From contig CAVZHA010000015.1 in the NCBI GenBank assembly GCA_963774945.1, positions 310,001 to 374,000 on the forward strand: a stretch of DNA of 64,000 nt, in the 5' to 3' direction. The notes beneath the pieces are model-generated. The model was not told the DNA's origin, did not search any database, and was given only the letters and a program-made list of their open reading frames with translations. Within the stretch, counting starts at the first letter, position 1, and every line of letters starts with the position of its first letter. Shown here one piece after another: positions 8,957 through 17,893 of this stretch. The translations under genes were made by a program, and so were the position numbers. This stretch comes from Trebonia sp963774945. Its GTDB lineage: Bacteria; Actinomycetota; Actinomycetes; Streptosporangiales; Streptosporangiaceae.

Positions 8957-8988
8957 TTCAGTAAGATCGGATTACTGATTAATCTAAT
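8957..8988. promoter_or_regulatory. Operator region between divergent ALDH and SDR genes
   Basis: TTCAGT at 8957-8962 and ACTGAT at 8974-8979 form an inverted pair with an 11-base spacer. The same arrangement is seen at 58104 and 60550. ACTGATTAATCTAAT at 8974-8988 is the exact reverse complement of ATTAGATTAATCAGT at 14446-14460 upstream of the IclR gene. Both shared motifs overlap in this short gap, so it may be controlled by two regulators. Confidence 0.6.
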
Positions 8989-8991
8989 ATT

Positions 8992-9852
8992 ATGAAACGC
9001 TTGGATGGCAAGGTGGTCTTGATAACCGGGGCGGCCCGCGGGCAGGGACGCGCGCAGGCGGTGCGCGTCGCCGCCGAAGGCGGCCACGTCATCGCGGTCG
9101 ACATCTGCGCCGACATCGCCTCCAACCGCTATCCGATGGCGAGCCGGGCTGACCTCGACCAGACCGCGAGCCTGGTCGAGAAGCAGGGCGGGCGGGTGGT
9201 GGCCCGGGTGGCCGACGTCCGTGACCGGGCGGCCCTGGCCGCCGCCGTCGACGACGGCGTCGCGGAGCTCGGCCGGCTGGACGGCGTCGTCGCCCAGGCC
9301 GGCATCTGCCCGCTGGGGACGACCGAGCCGCGGGCGTTCGTCGACGCGGTCGCGGTCGACTTCGGCGGCGTCTTCAACGCCGTCGACGTGGCGCTGCCGC
9401 ACCTGGGCCGGGGCGCCTCGATCGTCGCCACCGGCAGCCTGGCGGCGCTGATCCCGGGGACGCTGGACAACGCGGCCAAGGGATCGGGCGGGCTCGGTTA
9501 CAGCTGGGCCAAGCGCGCGGTCGCCTCCCTGGTCCACGACCTCGCGGTAGTGCTGGCGCCGCAGGGCATCCGCGCCAACGCCGTCCACCCGACCAACGTC
9601 AACACCGACCTGATGCACAACGAGGTCATGTACAGAACGTTCCGGCCCGACCTGGACGCGCCGAAGCTGGAGGACGTGCTGCCGGCGTTTCCGGCCATGA
9701 CCGCCACCGGCGACCCCTACATCGAGCCGGAGGACGTCGCCGACACGGTGGTCTTCCTGCTCAGCGACGAGTCCAAGTTCGTCACCGGGATGCAGATGCG
9801 GGTCGACGCGGGCGGCTACGTCAAGCTGCGGCCGCAGCCGCCGGCGTTCTGA
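8992..9852 (+). CDS. Mycofactocin-type SDR dehydrogenase, second copy
   Basis: The 286-residue SDR starts with TGAARGQGR (12-20). It has the subfamily extension VDICADIASNRYPMAS (36-51), Ser149, Tyr170 and Lys174. The usual NAG motif reads QAG at 102-104, a conservative but notable change. The C-terminus has GMQMRVDAGGYVK. Mycofactocin-type dehydrogenases carry non-exchangeable NAD and oxidise alcohols. It starts right after the shared operator and leads a plus-strand run with an esterase, another SDR and a P450. Confidence 0.85.
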   Translation: MKRLDGKVVLITGAARGQGRAQAVRVAAEGGHVIAVDICADIASNRYPMASRADLDQTASLVEKQGGRVVARVADVRDRAALAAAVDDGVAELGRLDGVVAQAGICPLGTTEPRAFVDAVAVDFGGVFNAVDVALPHLGRGASIVATGSLAALIPGTLDNAAKGSGGLGYSWAKRAVASLVHDLAVVLAPQGIRANAVHPTNVNTDLMHNEVMYRTFRPDLDAPKLEDVLPAFPAMTATGDPYIEPEDVADTVVFLLSDESKFVTGMQMRVDAGGYVKLRPQPPAF

Positions 9853-9889
9853 CGCTCAGCCGGGGTTATGACGCTAAGGAGAAGACGAC

Positions 9890-11428
9890 GTGACAGATCC
9901 GATTGCCCGCACATCCGCCGGGGAAGTCCGCGGACGTCGCGAGGACGGCCTCGATGTGTTCCGCGGCATCCCGTTCGCCGAGCCGCCGGTGGGCGGTCTT
10001 CGGTTCGCGGCGCCGCAGCCCGCCCCGCCGTGGGCCGGCGTGCGCGACGCGGTCGAGTTCGGGCCGCCGCCGCCGCAGGATGTGGGGAGCTTCCGCGACC
10101 GGCTGCCGCCGGACTGGGACCCGATGGCGGGCGAGCGGAGCCGGCCGGGCGACTGGCTGACGGTCAACGTGTGGACTCCGTTGGCCAGCGCCGCGTCATC
10201 GCGGCCGGTCATTGTGTGGATCTACGGCGGCGCCTACAAGGTGGGCTCGGCCGATACCCCCGGCTATGACGCCCAGCGGATCGCCCGGGACGGCGATGTG
10301 GTGGTGGTGACGTTCAACTACCGGGTCGGGATCGAGGGCTTCGCGGTGATCGACGGCGCCCCGGCCAACCGGGGGCTGCTCGACCAGGTCGCCGCCCTCG
10401 AGTGGGTGCGCGACAACATCGCGGCGTTCGGCGGAGATCCCGACCTGGTAACGGTGGCGGGCGAGTCGGCCGGGGCCGGCTGCATCGCCGCCTTGCTGGC
10501 GATGCCGCGGGCCGACGGCTTGTTCCGGCGCGCGATCGTGGCGAGCATGCCCGGCACGTTCCTCTCCGGAGAGCTTGGCGCCGCCGTCGGCGCGGCCATC
10601 GCGGCCGAGCGCGGTCTGGGCGCCGACGTGGCCGAGCTGGCCGCGGTTCCCCCGCACGAACTGGTCCTGGCCGGGGAGTCGCTGGCCGCCCGGCAGCACG
10701 AGTTCGAGAAGGAGTGGGGGCAGCTCGCGTCCCACGACACCCTGTTCGCCCCCGTCGTCGATGGCAAGGTGCTGCCGACGACGCCCTGGGAGGCGCTGTC
10801 GGGCGGGTCGGCGCGGGGGGTGGACGTGGTCGTCGGGCACACGCGCGATGAATGCCGGCTGTTTCTGGTCATGCGCGGCCGGGCCGGCCGCATCACCGAG
10901 TCGGAGGCCGCGCGGGCGCTGGCGGTGTTCGGCCCCGGGCAGGACGGGGAGAAGTACCGCGCCGCGTTCCCTGAGGCGTCAGCCGAGCAGCTGTACGTCC
11001 AGGTTCAGACCGACTCGACCTTCCGGATGCCCGCCGTGGCGCTGGCCGAGGCGCAGACGGCCGGCGGCGGCCGGGCCTACCTGTACGAGCTCGCCTGGGA
11101 GGTGCCGGGCGCGGGCGGCCTGCTTGGCGCGTGTCACGGCCTCGACCTGCCGCTGCTGTTCGGAACGTTCGGTGCCAGCCTTGGCCCGCTGCTGTTCGGC
11201 CCCGAGCCCTCAGTGGAGGCGCACGCCGCCGCTGCCCAGCTGCGCCGGGCGTGGACGACGTTCGCCGCGACCGGCGACCCGGGCTGGCCCGGGTATGACC
11301 CGGAGCACCGCCTGACGCAGATCTTCGACTCGGTCACGACCGTCTCCGCCTACCCCGAGGAGCGGTCGCGCCTGCTGTGGCGGGACTTCGACTTCTCGAC
11401 GCTCCCACTAGTCCGGCCGGCTGGCTGA
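9890..11428 (+). CDS. Type B carboxylesterase
   Basis: The 512-residue alpha/beta hydrolase of the carboxylesterase/lipase type B family starts at GTG behind AAGGAG. Oxyanion motif YGGAY (112-116), nucleophile elbow GESAGAG with Ser193, and the catalytic His in CHGLDLPLLFG at about 413 are visible. There is no signal peptide, so it acts inside the cell. It would free an alcohol or acid from an ester substrate for the SDR and P450 steps encoded around it. Confidence 0.88.
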   Translation: MTDPIARTSAGEVRGRREDGLDVFRGIPFAEPPVGGLRFAAPQPAPPWAGVRDAVEFGPPPPQDVGSFRDRLPPDWDPMAGERSRPGDWLTVNVWTPLASAASSRPVIVWIYGGAYKVGSADTPGYDAQRIARDGDVVVVTFNYRVGIEGFAVIDGAPANRGLLDQVAALEWVRDNIAAFGGDPDLVTVAGESAGAGCIAALLAMPRADGLFRRAIVASMPGTFLSGELGAAVGAAIAAERGLGADVAELAAVPPHELVLAGESLAARQHEFEKEWGQLASHDTLFAPVVDGKVLPTTPWEALSGGSARGVDVVVGHTRDECRLFLVMRGRAGRITESEAARALAVFGPGQDGEKYRAAFPEASAEQLYVQVQTDSTFRMPAVALAEAQTAGGGRAYLYELAWEVPGAGGLLGACHGLDLPLLFGTFGASLGPLLFGPEPSVEAHAAAAQLRRAWTTFAATGDPGWPGYDPEHRLTQIFDSVTTVSAYPEERSRLLWRDFDFSTLPLVRPAG

Positions 11429-11447
11429 CCCGCACCGAGGAGGGCTC

Positions 11448-12344
11448 ATGGAACGGCAGCGCGAGGCAAGCCTGGCGGGCAAGGTGGCGATCGTCACCGG
11501 CTCGAGCCGCGGCATCGGCAAGCGGGCGGCGCTGGCGCTCGCCCGGCGCGGCGCCCGGCTGGTGGTGACCGCCCGCACGGTCGACGCGTCCGGCTGCGAG
11601 CTGCCGGGCACCATCGGGCAGACGGTCAAGGAGATCGAGTCGGCCGGGGGCGAGGCGGTCGCGGTCGCGGCCGACCTGTCGGACGAGCGGGACCTGGAGC
11701 GGATCGTCGCCGCCGCGACCGACCGCTTCGGCGGCGTCGACATCCTGGTCAACAACGCCGCCGTGACCGTCGGCTACAACTGGTCGACGCCGCTGCTCGA
11801 TATGCCTCGGGCGGACTGGCTGCACCACTTCGCGGTCAACCTGCACGCGCCGTTCACCCTGGCTCAGCTGACTGTCCCGAGCATGGAGGCACGGGGCGGG
11901 GGTCGGATCATCAACGTCACCACCGGCAGCGCGGAAGCGCACCGGCTGGTGGAGGAGCCGAACCCGGCCTCCGGTGTCACCTACTACTCGGGCGACGCCT
12001 CCGGCGGCATCCCGGCCCCGGGCGCGAGCATGACCATCCCCGCCCTGTGGTCGCCCGCCTACTTCGCCAGCAAGCGCGCGCTCGACCGGTTCTCCAACGT
12101 CGTCGCGCCGCAGCTGGTGGCCAAGAACGTGTTCATCATGAGCGTCATGCCGGGCTGGGTGGCGACCGAGAGCGCGGAGGCCAACCAGCTCGGGGATCGC
12201 CAGGACGCCGCGATGATCTCGATGGACGTGCCGGCCCGGGTGCTGGCGTACTTCGCGGCGTGCGAGGACCCGCTCGAGTACACCGGCCGGGTCTTCTTCG
12301 CCGAGCGCGAGCTGGCCGCGCTCGGCCTCACGACCGACGACTGA
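11448..12344 (+). CDS. SDR-family oxidoreductase with insertion
   Basis: A 298-residue SDR with TGSSRGIGK near residues 17-25, NNAAV, a Ser in TTGSAE and the active-site YFASK. About 35 extra residues rich in Pro, Ser and Gly sit between the serine and the tyrosine, which may shape the substrate pocket. It lies 19 bases after the esterase and 25 before the P450, in one transcription unit. NAD(P)-linked oxidation or reduction of a hydroxyl or keto group is expected. The substrate is unknown. Confidence 0.85.
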   Translation: MERQREASLAGKVAIVTGSSRGIGKRAALALARRGARLVVTARTVDASGCELPGTIGQTVKEIESAGGEAVAVAADLSDERDLERIVAAATDRFGGVDILVNNAAVTVGYNWSTPLLDMPRADWLHHFAVNLHAPFTLAQLTVPSMEARGGGRIINVTTGSAEAHRLVEEPNPASGVTYYSGDASGGIPAPGASMTIPALWSPAYFASKRALDRFSNVVAPQLVAKNVFIMSVMPGWVATESAEANQLGDRQDAAMISMDVPARVLAYFAACEDPLEYTGRVFFAERELAALGLTTDD

Positions 12345-12369
12345 CGGCAGACGGAGAGGAAACACTTTT

Positions 12370-13587
12370 ATGGATGCCTCACGATCGCCGGCCGAGGGCT
12401 GCCCGGTGCTGAGCTGGTCACCGCACGAGCGGCGGCCGATCGGCGACTGGGCGGCGTTCTTCGACCAGCTGCGGGAGGACGCGCCGGTGGTGCGGAACAC
12501 CTTCGCCGACGGCTACTACGTGCTCACCAGGTACGAGGACATCCTCGCCGCCTACCAGGACCCGGAGACCTTCTCGACCGACGCCGTCACCGTGTTCGAG
12601 CCGGACCCGAGCTACCGGTGGATCCCGCACATGCTCGGCGGCGACGAGCACCGCCAGTGGCGGCGGGCGCTCGGCCCCTACTTCTCGCCCAAGGCCATCG
12701 GCGTTCTCGACGACCGGATCCGGGGGTGGGCGGCCGAGCTGATCGACCGGCTGGCCGGCCGCGGCGGGTGCGACGTGATCGCCGACTTCTCGTTCTACTA
12801 CCCGACCACGATCTTCCTCGGGCTGATGGGGCTGCCGCCGGGAGACCTGCCGCGGTTCATGGACTGGGAGGCCAGCATCCTGCACTCCCGCGGCTCGACC
12901 CCGGAGGAGATCGCGGAGAACCGGATGACGGCGATGGCGGCGGTGTCCGACTACTTCCGCACCGTCATCGCCGAGCGCCGGGTGCGGCCCGGTGACGATC
13001 TGATCAGCCAGGCGGTCGGCTTCGAGGTGGACGGGCGCCCGGTCACCGACGACGAGGTGACCTCCTACTGCTTCTTCATGTTCATGGCGGGCCTCGACAC
13101 GGTGGCGGCCGCGTTCGGCTACGCGATGTACCACTTCGCCACCCATCCCGGCGACCGGCGGCGGATCGTGGCCGACCCGGCCCTGATCCCGGCCGCGATC
13201 GAGGAGATCCTCCGGGTCTACGCCTTCACCATCCCGGCTCGCAAGGTCAGGAAGGACATCGAGGTAGCCGGCTGCCCGATCACGGCCGGCTCGATGGTGC
13301 AGCTGCCGATCAGGGCGGCGACGCGGGATCCGCGCGCGTTCGCGGGCGGGGCGGAGGTCAGGATCGACCGCACCGCCAACAACCACATCGCGTTCGGGGC
13401 CGGCCCGCACCGGTGCCTCGGCTCCCACCTGGCCCGCCACGAACTGGTCATCGCGCTGGAGGAGTGGCACAAGCGCATCCCCGACTACCGGCTGGCCGAC
13501 GGCGCGGTGATCCTCGAGGTCGGCCGCAGCTCGGGGCCGGACTCGATACCGCTGCGCTGGTTACCGGCGGGCGGCGCCGGGGCCCCT
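12370..13587 (+). CDS. Cytochrome P450, no in-frame stop near its end
   Basis: All P450 hallmarks are present: I-helix AGLDTV (240-245), ExxR at Glu279-Arg282, and heme loop FGAGPHRCLG with Cys349. The domain ends at about residue 397 (IPLRW). No in-frame stop follows, and the frame stays open to 14430 across the whole antisense of the IclR gene. A TGA in another frame at 13587 would end the protein after a one-base change, so I give that as the likely end. It would hydroxylate a small substrate using ferredoxin partners encoded elsewhere. Confidence 0.85.
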
Positions 13588-14397
13588 GAGGTTGAGGTTG
13601 GCGTTCCAGATCGCGGCGGCGGTGCCGCGCACGGCCTCGGTCATCACGCTCCATCGCATCCGGCCCGCCAGCCCGGTGACCGAGACCGCCGCGATCGCCT
13701 GACCGGAACTGCGGATCGGGGCGGCGACGCAGACCAGCTCCTCGTAAGCCTCGCCGCGGTCGTACGCCACCCCGGCCTCGCGGACCCGGTTGAGCTCGGT
13801 CCGCAACGCGATCGGCTCGGTGATCGTCTGCATCGTCTTCCTCGGCATCGGGGCGGCCAGCAGCGTCCGGATGGCGTCGTCGTCGTAGGCCGCCATCGCC
13901 TTGCCGAGCGCGGTGCAGTAGGCGGGCTTGCGGCCGCCGCGCCGGGTCGGCAGCCGGATCGGGCCCACCACGATCCGTTCCAGGTACACCACCTCGGCGT
14001 GGTCGAGGATGGCGAGCTGGGCGGCCAGCCCGGTGCGCGACGCGAGCGCCTGCAGGTGCGGGAACGCGGCCTCGTGGAGCCGGTTCCCGTCCACCGCGAG
14101 GGTGCCGAACTCGAACATCCGCAAGCCCACGCGGTAGCCGCCGTGATCGCGTTCCAGCCACCCGACCTGGCACAGCTGGTCGACGAGGCGGTGCAGGGTC
14201 GACTTCGGCAGCCCGGTCCGCTTGTTCAGGTCGGCCAGGCTCAGCACCTGCTGAGCGCCGTCGAAGGCCTCCATGATGGCCGCGCTCCGGCCCAGCACGG
14301 TGTGCTCCGGTGGGTTCCTCTCGCCGCTCTCGTCGTCCCGCATCCGCCGCGTCGTCGCGGGCACCCGGGGTCCTGCGGCCTCGACGATCGATGTCAT
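13561..14397 (-). CDS. IclR-family transcription regulator
   Basis: About 278 residues from ATG 14397; a GTG at 14421 is an alternative start. The N-terminal helix-turn-helix is LADLNKRTGLPKSTLHRLVDQL. The C-terminal IclR effector domain has YLERIVVGPIRLPTRRGGR, YCTALGKAM and GVAYDRGEAYEELVCVAAPI (read in parts). It probably controls the neighbouring catabolic genes in response to an aromatic or acidic intermediate. The stop overlaps the P450 gene's end. Direct repeats of ATTAGATTAA lie just upstream, suggesting autoregulation. Confidence 0.9.
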   Translation of the reverse strand: MTSIVEAAGPRVPATTRRMRDDESGERNPPEHTVLGRSAAIMEAFDGAQQVLSLADLNKRTGLPKSTLHRLVDQLCQVGWLERDHGGYRVGLRMFEFGTLAVDGNRLHEAAFPHLQALASRTGLAAQLAILDHAEVVYLERIVVGPIRLPTRRGGRKPAYCTALGKAMAAYDDDAIRTLLAAPMPRKTMQTITEPIALRTELNRVREAGVAYDRGEAYEELVCVAAPIRSSGQAIAAVSVTGLAGRMRWSVMTEAVRGTAAAIWNANLNLRGPGAARR

Positions 14398-14425
14398 CGA
14401 CACAGCCGACGCCCCCCTCACTGTG

Positions 14426-14460
14426 ATTAGATTAACCTCACTATAATTAGATTAATCAGT
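14426..14460. promoter_or_regulatory. Direct-repeat operator upstream of the IclR gene
   Basis: ATTAGATTAA occurs at 14426-14435 and again at 14446-14455, exactly 20 bases apart (two helical turns). The second copy continues to ATTAGATTAATCAGT, whose reverse complement lies between the aldehyde dehydrogenase and SDR genes at 8974-8988. This is probably the binding site of the adjacent IclR protein, and it may also serve the VOC gene reading the same way. Confidence 0.6.
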
Positions 14461-14463
14461 ATC

Positions 14464-14922
14464 CTATTGATGATCGGCGTCTTGAGGCTGGCTGTCAAGA
14501 GCGCGACCGTTCAGGTAGCCGAGGAACCGGGCCGCGACGCTCGCGTCGAAGTACTCGACGCGCACGCCGTGCAGTGCCTCCGGCGGGGTGAGGGCCACCA
14601 GCGGCGAGCCGTCGGCGCCGGGCGCGATCAGGTCCACCCGGTCGCCGAAGGCGGCGCAGCGGGCGGGCAGATCCGGGTCGGACAGGCCGATGTGATGGAA
14701 GCCCTCGGGCTGGTCCGGTGACCAATTGCCGGTGCCGGTCATCTCCACCAGCTCGAGGTAGGGCGGTCCCTGGAGGGAGTAGCAGAACCTGGTCGTCTCG
14801 CCGGTCGCGATCTGCTGACTGTGCACCGGCTCGAATTCCACCCCCAGCCGGGCGGTGAAGTCGGCCCGGGCGGCCTCGACGTCCCTGACCAGAATGCCGA
14901 TATGGAAATAGGCCTCGTACAC
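14464..14922 (-). CDS. VOC-fold (glyoxalase/dioxygenase-like) protein
   Basis: The 152-residue protein has two beta-alpha-beta-beta-beta units typical of the vicinal oxygen chelate fold. The first has HIGILVRDVEAARADFTARLGVEF and the second HHIGLSDPDL. Possible metal ligands are His7 and the His pair near residue 76, plus a Glu in YLELVEM. Members act as isomerases, dioxygenases or epimerases on CoA thioesters or aromatics. It directly follows the CoA-transferase gene, so a CoA intermediate is plausible. Confidence 0.8.
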   Translation of the reverse strand: MYEAYFHIGILVRDVEAARADFTARLGVEFEPVHSQQIATGETTRFCYSLQGPPYLELVEMTGTGNWSPDQPEGFHHIGLSDPDLPARCAAFGDRVDLIAPGADGSPLVALTPPEALHGVRVEYFDASVAARFLGYLNGRALDSQPQDADHQ

Positions 14923-14935
14923 TCGTCCTCCTTGC

Positions 14936-16168
14936 TCAGGTGATCGCGCCGGCGATCTTCAGCTCCACCAGCCGGTCGTCGGTGAGCCCGAGTTCGCGCA
15001 GCACCTCGTCGGTGTGCTCGGCGAACAGCGGGCCGCGGCGCAGGGTGGCCGGGGTCTCGTCGAACTGGACGGGGTTGGCGATCAGCTCGCGGCGGTTGCC
15101 CTCGGCGTCGTCGAAGCTGGCGATCATGCCGTTGGCCCGCAGCGACGGGTCGTTGGCGACCTCCCATGAGTTCTGCACGATGGCCCACTGGCCCTCGACG
15201 TCGGCCAGGATCACCAGCCACTCGTCGAACGTCTTCTCGGCCATGATGGCCGCCACCAGCTCGCCCGCCGCGGGGGCGTTGGCCATCAGCTTCTCGACCG
15301 TGTCGAACCGCTCGTCGGTGATCAGCTCGGGATGACCGCTGACGGTGGCGAACTCGGCCCAGTAGCGGCCCGGCTGCAGCATCGAGAACAGGATCCACTT
15401 GTCGTCCGACGTCCGGTACGGGCCGATCAGCGGGTTCCTGGCCGAGCCGTGACGCGGGACCGGAGGGCGCGGCGGCACGCCGCCCGCTTGCAGCGCCAGG
15501 TTGGCGGTGAACTGGGTCGCCCAGGCGCCGACGCCGAGCAGCGACACGTCGATGACGGAGGTCTCGCCGGTGGTGGCGCGGGCGAACAGGGCGGCCGCGA
15601 TGCCGCCGGCGATCGTCATGCCGCCGATGTTGTCGCCGTAGCCGCCGGCCGGCATCGGGGACAGCCGGTCGGCGCCGGTCGGGGTGGCCCCGGCCCCGCT
15701 GCCGCCCCGGGCCCAGAACGACGTCATGTCGTAGCCGCCCTTGTTCGCCTCCGGGCCCCGGGCGCCGAAGCCGGAACCGCGCACGTAGATGATGTCCGGG
15801 TTGACCTTGCGGACGTCCTCGAGGTTGATCCGCAGCTTGCCCCGCGCGCCGGGCAGGAAGTTGGTGATGAAGACGTCGCTGCGCTTGATCAGCTCGTCGA
15901 GCACCTCCCTGGCCTCGGGCACCTCGAGCGCGAGGCCCACGCTGCGCTTGCCCCGGTTGGGCCCCTCGAAGATCGGGGAGAAGCTGCTCCCCTTCATGAT
16001 CGCGTCCACGCCGAGGACGGTGGTCAGGCCGCGCTGCCCGTCGCCCCGCTCGGCGTGCTCGACCTTGATCACCTCGGCTCCCCAGTCGGCCAGGATCGCG
16101 CCCGCCGCGGGCACGAAGGTGAACTGGGCCACCTCGAGCACGCGCACACCCGCCATCGGCTGCAGCAT
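14936..16168 (-). CDS. Class III (CaiB/BaiF-type) CoA-transferase
   Basis: The 410-residue protein has the N-terminus GVRVLEVAQFTFVPAAGAILADWGAEVIKVE (in parts), the standard CoA-binding start of the family. The catalytic Asp sits in NKGGYDMTSFWARGG near residue 150. The C-terminal part with FAEHTDEVLRELG is also typical. It moves CoA between acids without ATP and so would activate the pathway acid. It lies 13 bases ahead of the VOC gene and 40 after the aldolase gene, in one minus-strand operon. Confidence 0.9.
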   Translation of the reverse strand: MLQPMAGVRVLEVAQFTFVPAAGAILADWGAEVIKVEHAERGDGQRGLTTVLGVDAIMKGSSFSPIFEGPNRGKRSVGLALEVPEAREVLDELIKRSDVFITNFLPGARGKLRINLEDVRKVNPDIIYVRGSGFGARGPEANKGGYDMTSFWARGGSGAGATPTGADRLSPMPAGGYGDNIGGMTIAGGIAAALFARATTGETSVIDVSLLGVGAWATQFTANLALQAGGVPPRPPVPRHGSARNPLIGPYRTSDDKWILFSMLQPGRYWAEFATVSGHPELITDERFDTVEKLMANAPAAGELVAAIMAEKTFDEWLVILADVEGQWAIVQNSWEVANDPSLRANGMIASFDDAEGNRRELIANPVQFDETPATLRRGPLFAEHTDEVLRELGLTDDRLVELKIAGAIT

Positions 16169-16207
16169 CAGTAGTCCTCTCTTCCGTCTGTTCTTGGCCG
16201 GGCGCCG

Positions 16208-17893
16208 CTAGGGACGCCGCAGCAGCAGCGCGCCGCCGGGCGCGCCGCCTCCGGTGGTCACCACCGCGATCTGGGCGTCCGGCACCTGGCGGTCCCCCGC
16301 CTCGCCTCTGAGCTGCAGCATCGCCTCCCTGACGTGCCCGAATCCGTGCGTCCGGCCGGCCGACAGCTGCCCGCCGTGCGGATTCAGCGGGAGCCGGCCG
16401 CCGAGGGCGATGCCGCGCCCGGAGTCGATGAAGTCGCGGGCGCCGCCCGGCTCGCAGAACCCGAGCGACTCGAGCCAGGAGACCGCGTTGAAGGTGAAGC
16501 CGTCGTACAGCAGCGCGACGTCCACGTCGTCCGGGCGCAGGGCGGTCCGGCTCCACAGGTGCCGGGACGGCCCCTTGGTCTGCGGCTCGTGCGACAGCGT
16601 GTCCTGGTCCCAGCTCAGGCGTTCCAGGATCTGGGTGCCGACCGCCTCGACCAGCACCGGCGGCCGGGGCCGGTCGGCGGCGGTCTCGATCGCTGAGACG
16701 ACCACCGCGACGGCGCCGTCAACCGGCACGTCGCAGTCGTAGAGCCCGAACGGGGTGGTCACCAGGCGGGCGGCGAGGTAGTCGTCGATGGTGAACGGCT
16801 CGCGGTAGACCGCCTCCGGATTGCGGCCGGCGTTGGCGCGGGCGTTGACCGCGATCCAGCCGAGCGTGCTGCGGTCGCCGCCGTAGCGGTGGAAGTAGTG
16901 CGACGCCTGGACGGCGATCCAGTTCGCGGCCGACATCGCCCCGAACGGCGCCAGGTACTCGGTCATCCCGGTCGCGCGGGCGGGTGGCTGCTCCCACCGG
17001 CCCGCCCGGACCAGGGCCGCGTACGAGGACTCCCACAGGGTCCGGTAGCACAGCACGTGGCGGCAGAGCCCGGACGCGACCGCGAGCATGGCGGCGACGA
17101 TCGCGCCGCTCTGCCCGGGGGTGTCGCCCGCCCCGTTGATCCAGGTCGGCCGCAGCTGCAGCGCCTCCGTGAGCGGGGCGATGCCGCCCTCGGAGAAGCC
17201 CGGCGACCCGACCCGGCTGGGGTAGGTCGACAGCCCGTCGATGTCGTCCAGGGTGAGGCCGGCGTCCGCCACCGCGGCCAGGCACGCGTCGACGGTGAGG
17301 CTAAGCGGGTCAACCATCAGCCGCCGGCCAACGCGCGACTGGCCAACCCCAGTCAGCGCGGACCGTTCCTCAAACTTCTCTTTTTTCGCTTTCGGACGGG
17401 GCGCGCCGACGTCACGATCGGCCGGGATGGCCAGGTTTTCGCCCGTTTTCTCGGGGTCAGGCTCGAACAGCGGGAGGTAGACGTCGCCGGCCTTCTCGAA
17501 CAGCACCCGGACGGCCATCCCGATGCGCACCTGGTCGGCCGGGCAGCCGACGATGTTGCTGGTGAGGCGGACCCCGTCGTCTTCCTCAAGCGCCACCACG
17601 GCGATGACGTAGGGCGGCGGGAAGTCCGGCAGCCACTGCTGGTGGTTGACGGTGAACCCGGCCACCACGCCCCGGCCGGAGACCGGGGACATGGCCAGCC
17701 GGCCGCCGCGGCAGGACCGGCAGCGCGGCAGCGGCGGGTGGGTGTAGGCGCCGCAGTCCGCGCAGCGCAGGACGCGCAGCACCCCGTCGCTGCCCGACGA
17801 CCAGAACTCGGCGCTGGCGAGCGTGGGCTGCGGAAGCGGGCGGACCGCAGCCGGATCCTCAGGAACGGGGGAAGTTGAGGACGTCACGGGCAT
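16208..17893 (-). CDS. Fused DUF35 / thiolase-like protein (retro-aldolase candidate)
   Basis: The 561-residue product joins an N-terminal zinc-ribbon/OB-fold DUF35 domain (Cys44, Cys47, Cys58, Cys61) to a thiolase-like domain from about residue 185. The thiolase nucleophile Cys is replaced in the GAGDTPGQSGA segment. The HGFGH and GGGAPGG motifs remain. This combination is known as separate chains in steroid side-chain cleaving aldolases (Ltp2 with a ChsH2-type DUF35), where it performs CoA-linked retro-aldol cleavage. Here both parts are one chain. It overlaps the amidohydrolase gene by 35 bases. Confidence 0.8.
   Translation of the reverse strand: MPVTSSTSPVPEDPAAVRPLPQPTLASAEFWSSGSDGVLRVLRCADCGAYTHPPLPRCRSCRGGRLAMSPVSGRGVVAGFTVNHQQWLPDFPPPYVIAVVALEEDDGVRLTSNIVGCPADQVRIGMAVRVLFEKAGDVYLPLFEPDPEKTGENLAIPADRDVGAPRPKAKKEKFEERSALTGVGQSRVGRRLMVDPLSLTVDACLAAVADAGLTLDDIDGLSTYPSRVGSPGFSEGGIAPLTEALQLRPTWINGAGDTPGQSGAIVAAMLAVASGLCRHVLCYRTLWESSYAALVRAGRWEQPPARATGMTEYLAPFGAMSAANWIAVQASHYFHRYGGDRSTLGWIAVNARANAGRNPEAVYREPFTIDDYLAARLVTTPFGLYDCDVPVDGAVAVVVSAIETAADRPRPPVLVEAVGTQILERLSWDQDTLSHEPQTKGPSRHLWSRTALRPDDVDVALLYDGFTFNAVSWLESLGFCEPGGARDFIDSGRGIALGGRLPLNPHGGQLSAGRTHGFGHVREAMLQLRGEAGDRQVPDAQIAVVTTGGGAPGGALLLRRP

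Noticed and set aside
7519..9618. A 699-residue minus-strand frame covering the ALDH and the SDR at 8992
   Set aside because: Its first 230 residues are antisense to the mycofactocin-type SDR; only the part from 8943 has ALDH motifs.
12418..13470. Long minus-strand frame opposite the P450 gene
   Set aside because: It is a GC-frame shadow rich in Arg, Gly and Pro with no motif or ribosome site, while the P450 motifs are complete on the plus strand.
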